NCBI RefSeq assembly: GCF_002210435.1
Contig: NZ_MZMV01000034.1
Coordinates: 1-64,000 of the forward strand
Direction: 5' to 3'
Length of the DNA stretch: 64,000 nucleotides
Source of the DNA: Micromonospora wenchangensis
GTDB lineage: Bacteria; Actinomycetota; Actinomycetes; Mycobacteriales; Micromonosporaceae
Shown: positions 63,632 to 64,000 of the stretch, piece by piece
How positions within the stretch are numbered: the stretch's first letter is position 1
How the letters are laid out: each line of letters begins with the position of its first letter
The notes under the pieces: generated by a model
The model's database searches: none
Told to the model about the DNA's origin: nothing
What the model saw: the letters and a program-made list of their open reading frames with translations, nothing else
Translations under genes and position numbers: made by a program

Positions 63632-64000
63632 GTGGTCAACCAGCCCGCGCCCACCCCGCTGCTCAGCGTCGTCGTCCCGGTCCACGGGGTGGAGGCGTAC
63701 CTGCACCAGTGCCTCGACTCGGTGCGCACGGACGTGCCGGCCGACGCGACGGGCGCGGTCGAGATCGTCGCCGTCGACGACGCCTCGCCGGACCGGTGCG
63801 GGGAGCTGCTGCGCGCGTACGCGGCAGAGCATCCGGGCGTACGCACGGTGCACCTGACCCGCAACGTCGGGTTGGGTCCGGCCCGCAACGCCGGTCTGGA
63901 CGTGGCGACCGGCGAGTACGTGTGGTTCGTCGACAGCGACGACTGGCTGCCGCCGGGCACGGTCCCGGCGGTGCTGGACCGGCTCCGGGCGCACCGCCCC
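63632..64000 (+). CDS. Glycosyltransferase family 2, partial (cut by window end)
   Basis: An open frame starts at GTG 63632 and runs to the last base, giving 123 residues. It reads LLSVVVPVHGVEAYLHQCLD, EIVAVDDASPDRCGELLRAY, LTRNVGLGPARNAGLDVATG, then YVWFVDSDDWLPPG. These are the GT-A donor-binding start, the first Asp pair, the N-x-G-x-x-x-A-R-N motif, and the DSDD metal motif of GT2 enzymes. The C-terminal part is missing, so the subfamily is unclear; GT2 enzymes fused to a CDP-glycerol phosphotransferase domain begin this way too. GTG at 63614 is an in-frame alternative start. It follows the pyruvyl transferase gene by about 90 bases. Confidence 0.88.
   Translation, partial: MVNQPAPTPLLSVVVPVHGVEAYLHQCLDSVRTDVPADATGAVEIVAVDDASPDRCGELLRAYAAEHPGVRTVHLTRNVGLGPARNAGLDVATGEYVWFVDSDDWLPPGTVPAVLDRLRAHRP

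Noticed and set aside
63539..63994. A 151-residue minus-strand frame at the window end
   Set aside because: It is antisense to the clear GT2 gene fragment starting at 63632.

Overview
The window is very GC-rich with dense coding on both strands, frequent GTG and TTG starts, several probable leaderless promoters (TAnnnT just before the start codon), and a GlgE-type glycogen/alpha-glucan pathway. This points to a filamentous actinomycete, most likely a Micromonosporaceae member close to Micromonospora. The genus is inferred from gene style, not from a marker gene. I found no rRNA, tRNA, CRISPR array, intact insertion sequence or replication origin.

Layout. 201-3124: tex and a small hypothetical gene. 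3099-28456: a 25 kb exopolysaccharide or capsule locus with a phosphoglycosyl transferase, six other glycosyltransferases, two flippase-like proteins, two polymerase/ligase-like membrane proteins, two acetyltransferases and nucleotide-sugar enzymes. Two rare-sugar routes can be read: GDP-mannose to GDP-perosamine (Gmd, a perosamine synthase and a NeuD/PerB-like acetyltransferase), and UDP-GlcNAc to a 2-acetamido-2,6-dideoxy-L-hexose (CapE-like dehydratase, RmlD-like reductase, CapG-like 2-epimerase). A 676-residue protein whose C-terminus resembles phage tail-fibre modules sits in the middle of this locus.

28614-39333: central alpha-glucan metabolism (pgm, glgC, glgM, glgE, glgB). The run is interrupted by a VapBC-like toxin-antitoxin pair, a 600-base gene-poor stretch with a perfect 18-bp hairpin and a possible GntR-regulator remnant, and a tandem pair of small secreted proteins. 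39367-47037: an APP1-type phosphatase, a GT-C-like membrane protein, yaaA, a possible WhiA-fold orphan, and a TAXI-type lipoprotein that converges on a two-component system.

47208-57356: a probable ribitol-phosphate teichoic-acid-like locus. It holds two CDP-alcohol phosphotransferase (TagB/TagF) family proteins with membrane domains, a large membrane protein, a TetR regulator divergent from a TagG/TagH-type ABC exporter, and a fused cytidylyltransferase-SDR enzyme of the Bcs1/Acs1 type. 57489-58757: a secreted C39-like peptidase preceded on its own strand by a clear ydaO-type c-di-AMP riboswitch. 59268-64000: two hypotheticals, then the start of a third glycopolymer locus (acyltransferase-3, pyruvyl transferase, and a GT2 gene cut by the window end).

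Taken together, the window is largely a cell-envelope island. The pgm/glgC/glgM/glgE/glgB block supplies and uses glucose-1-phosphate, which also feeds nucleotide-sugar formation, and three surface-polymer loci surround it.
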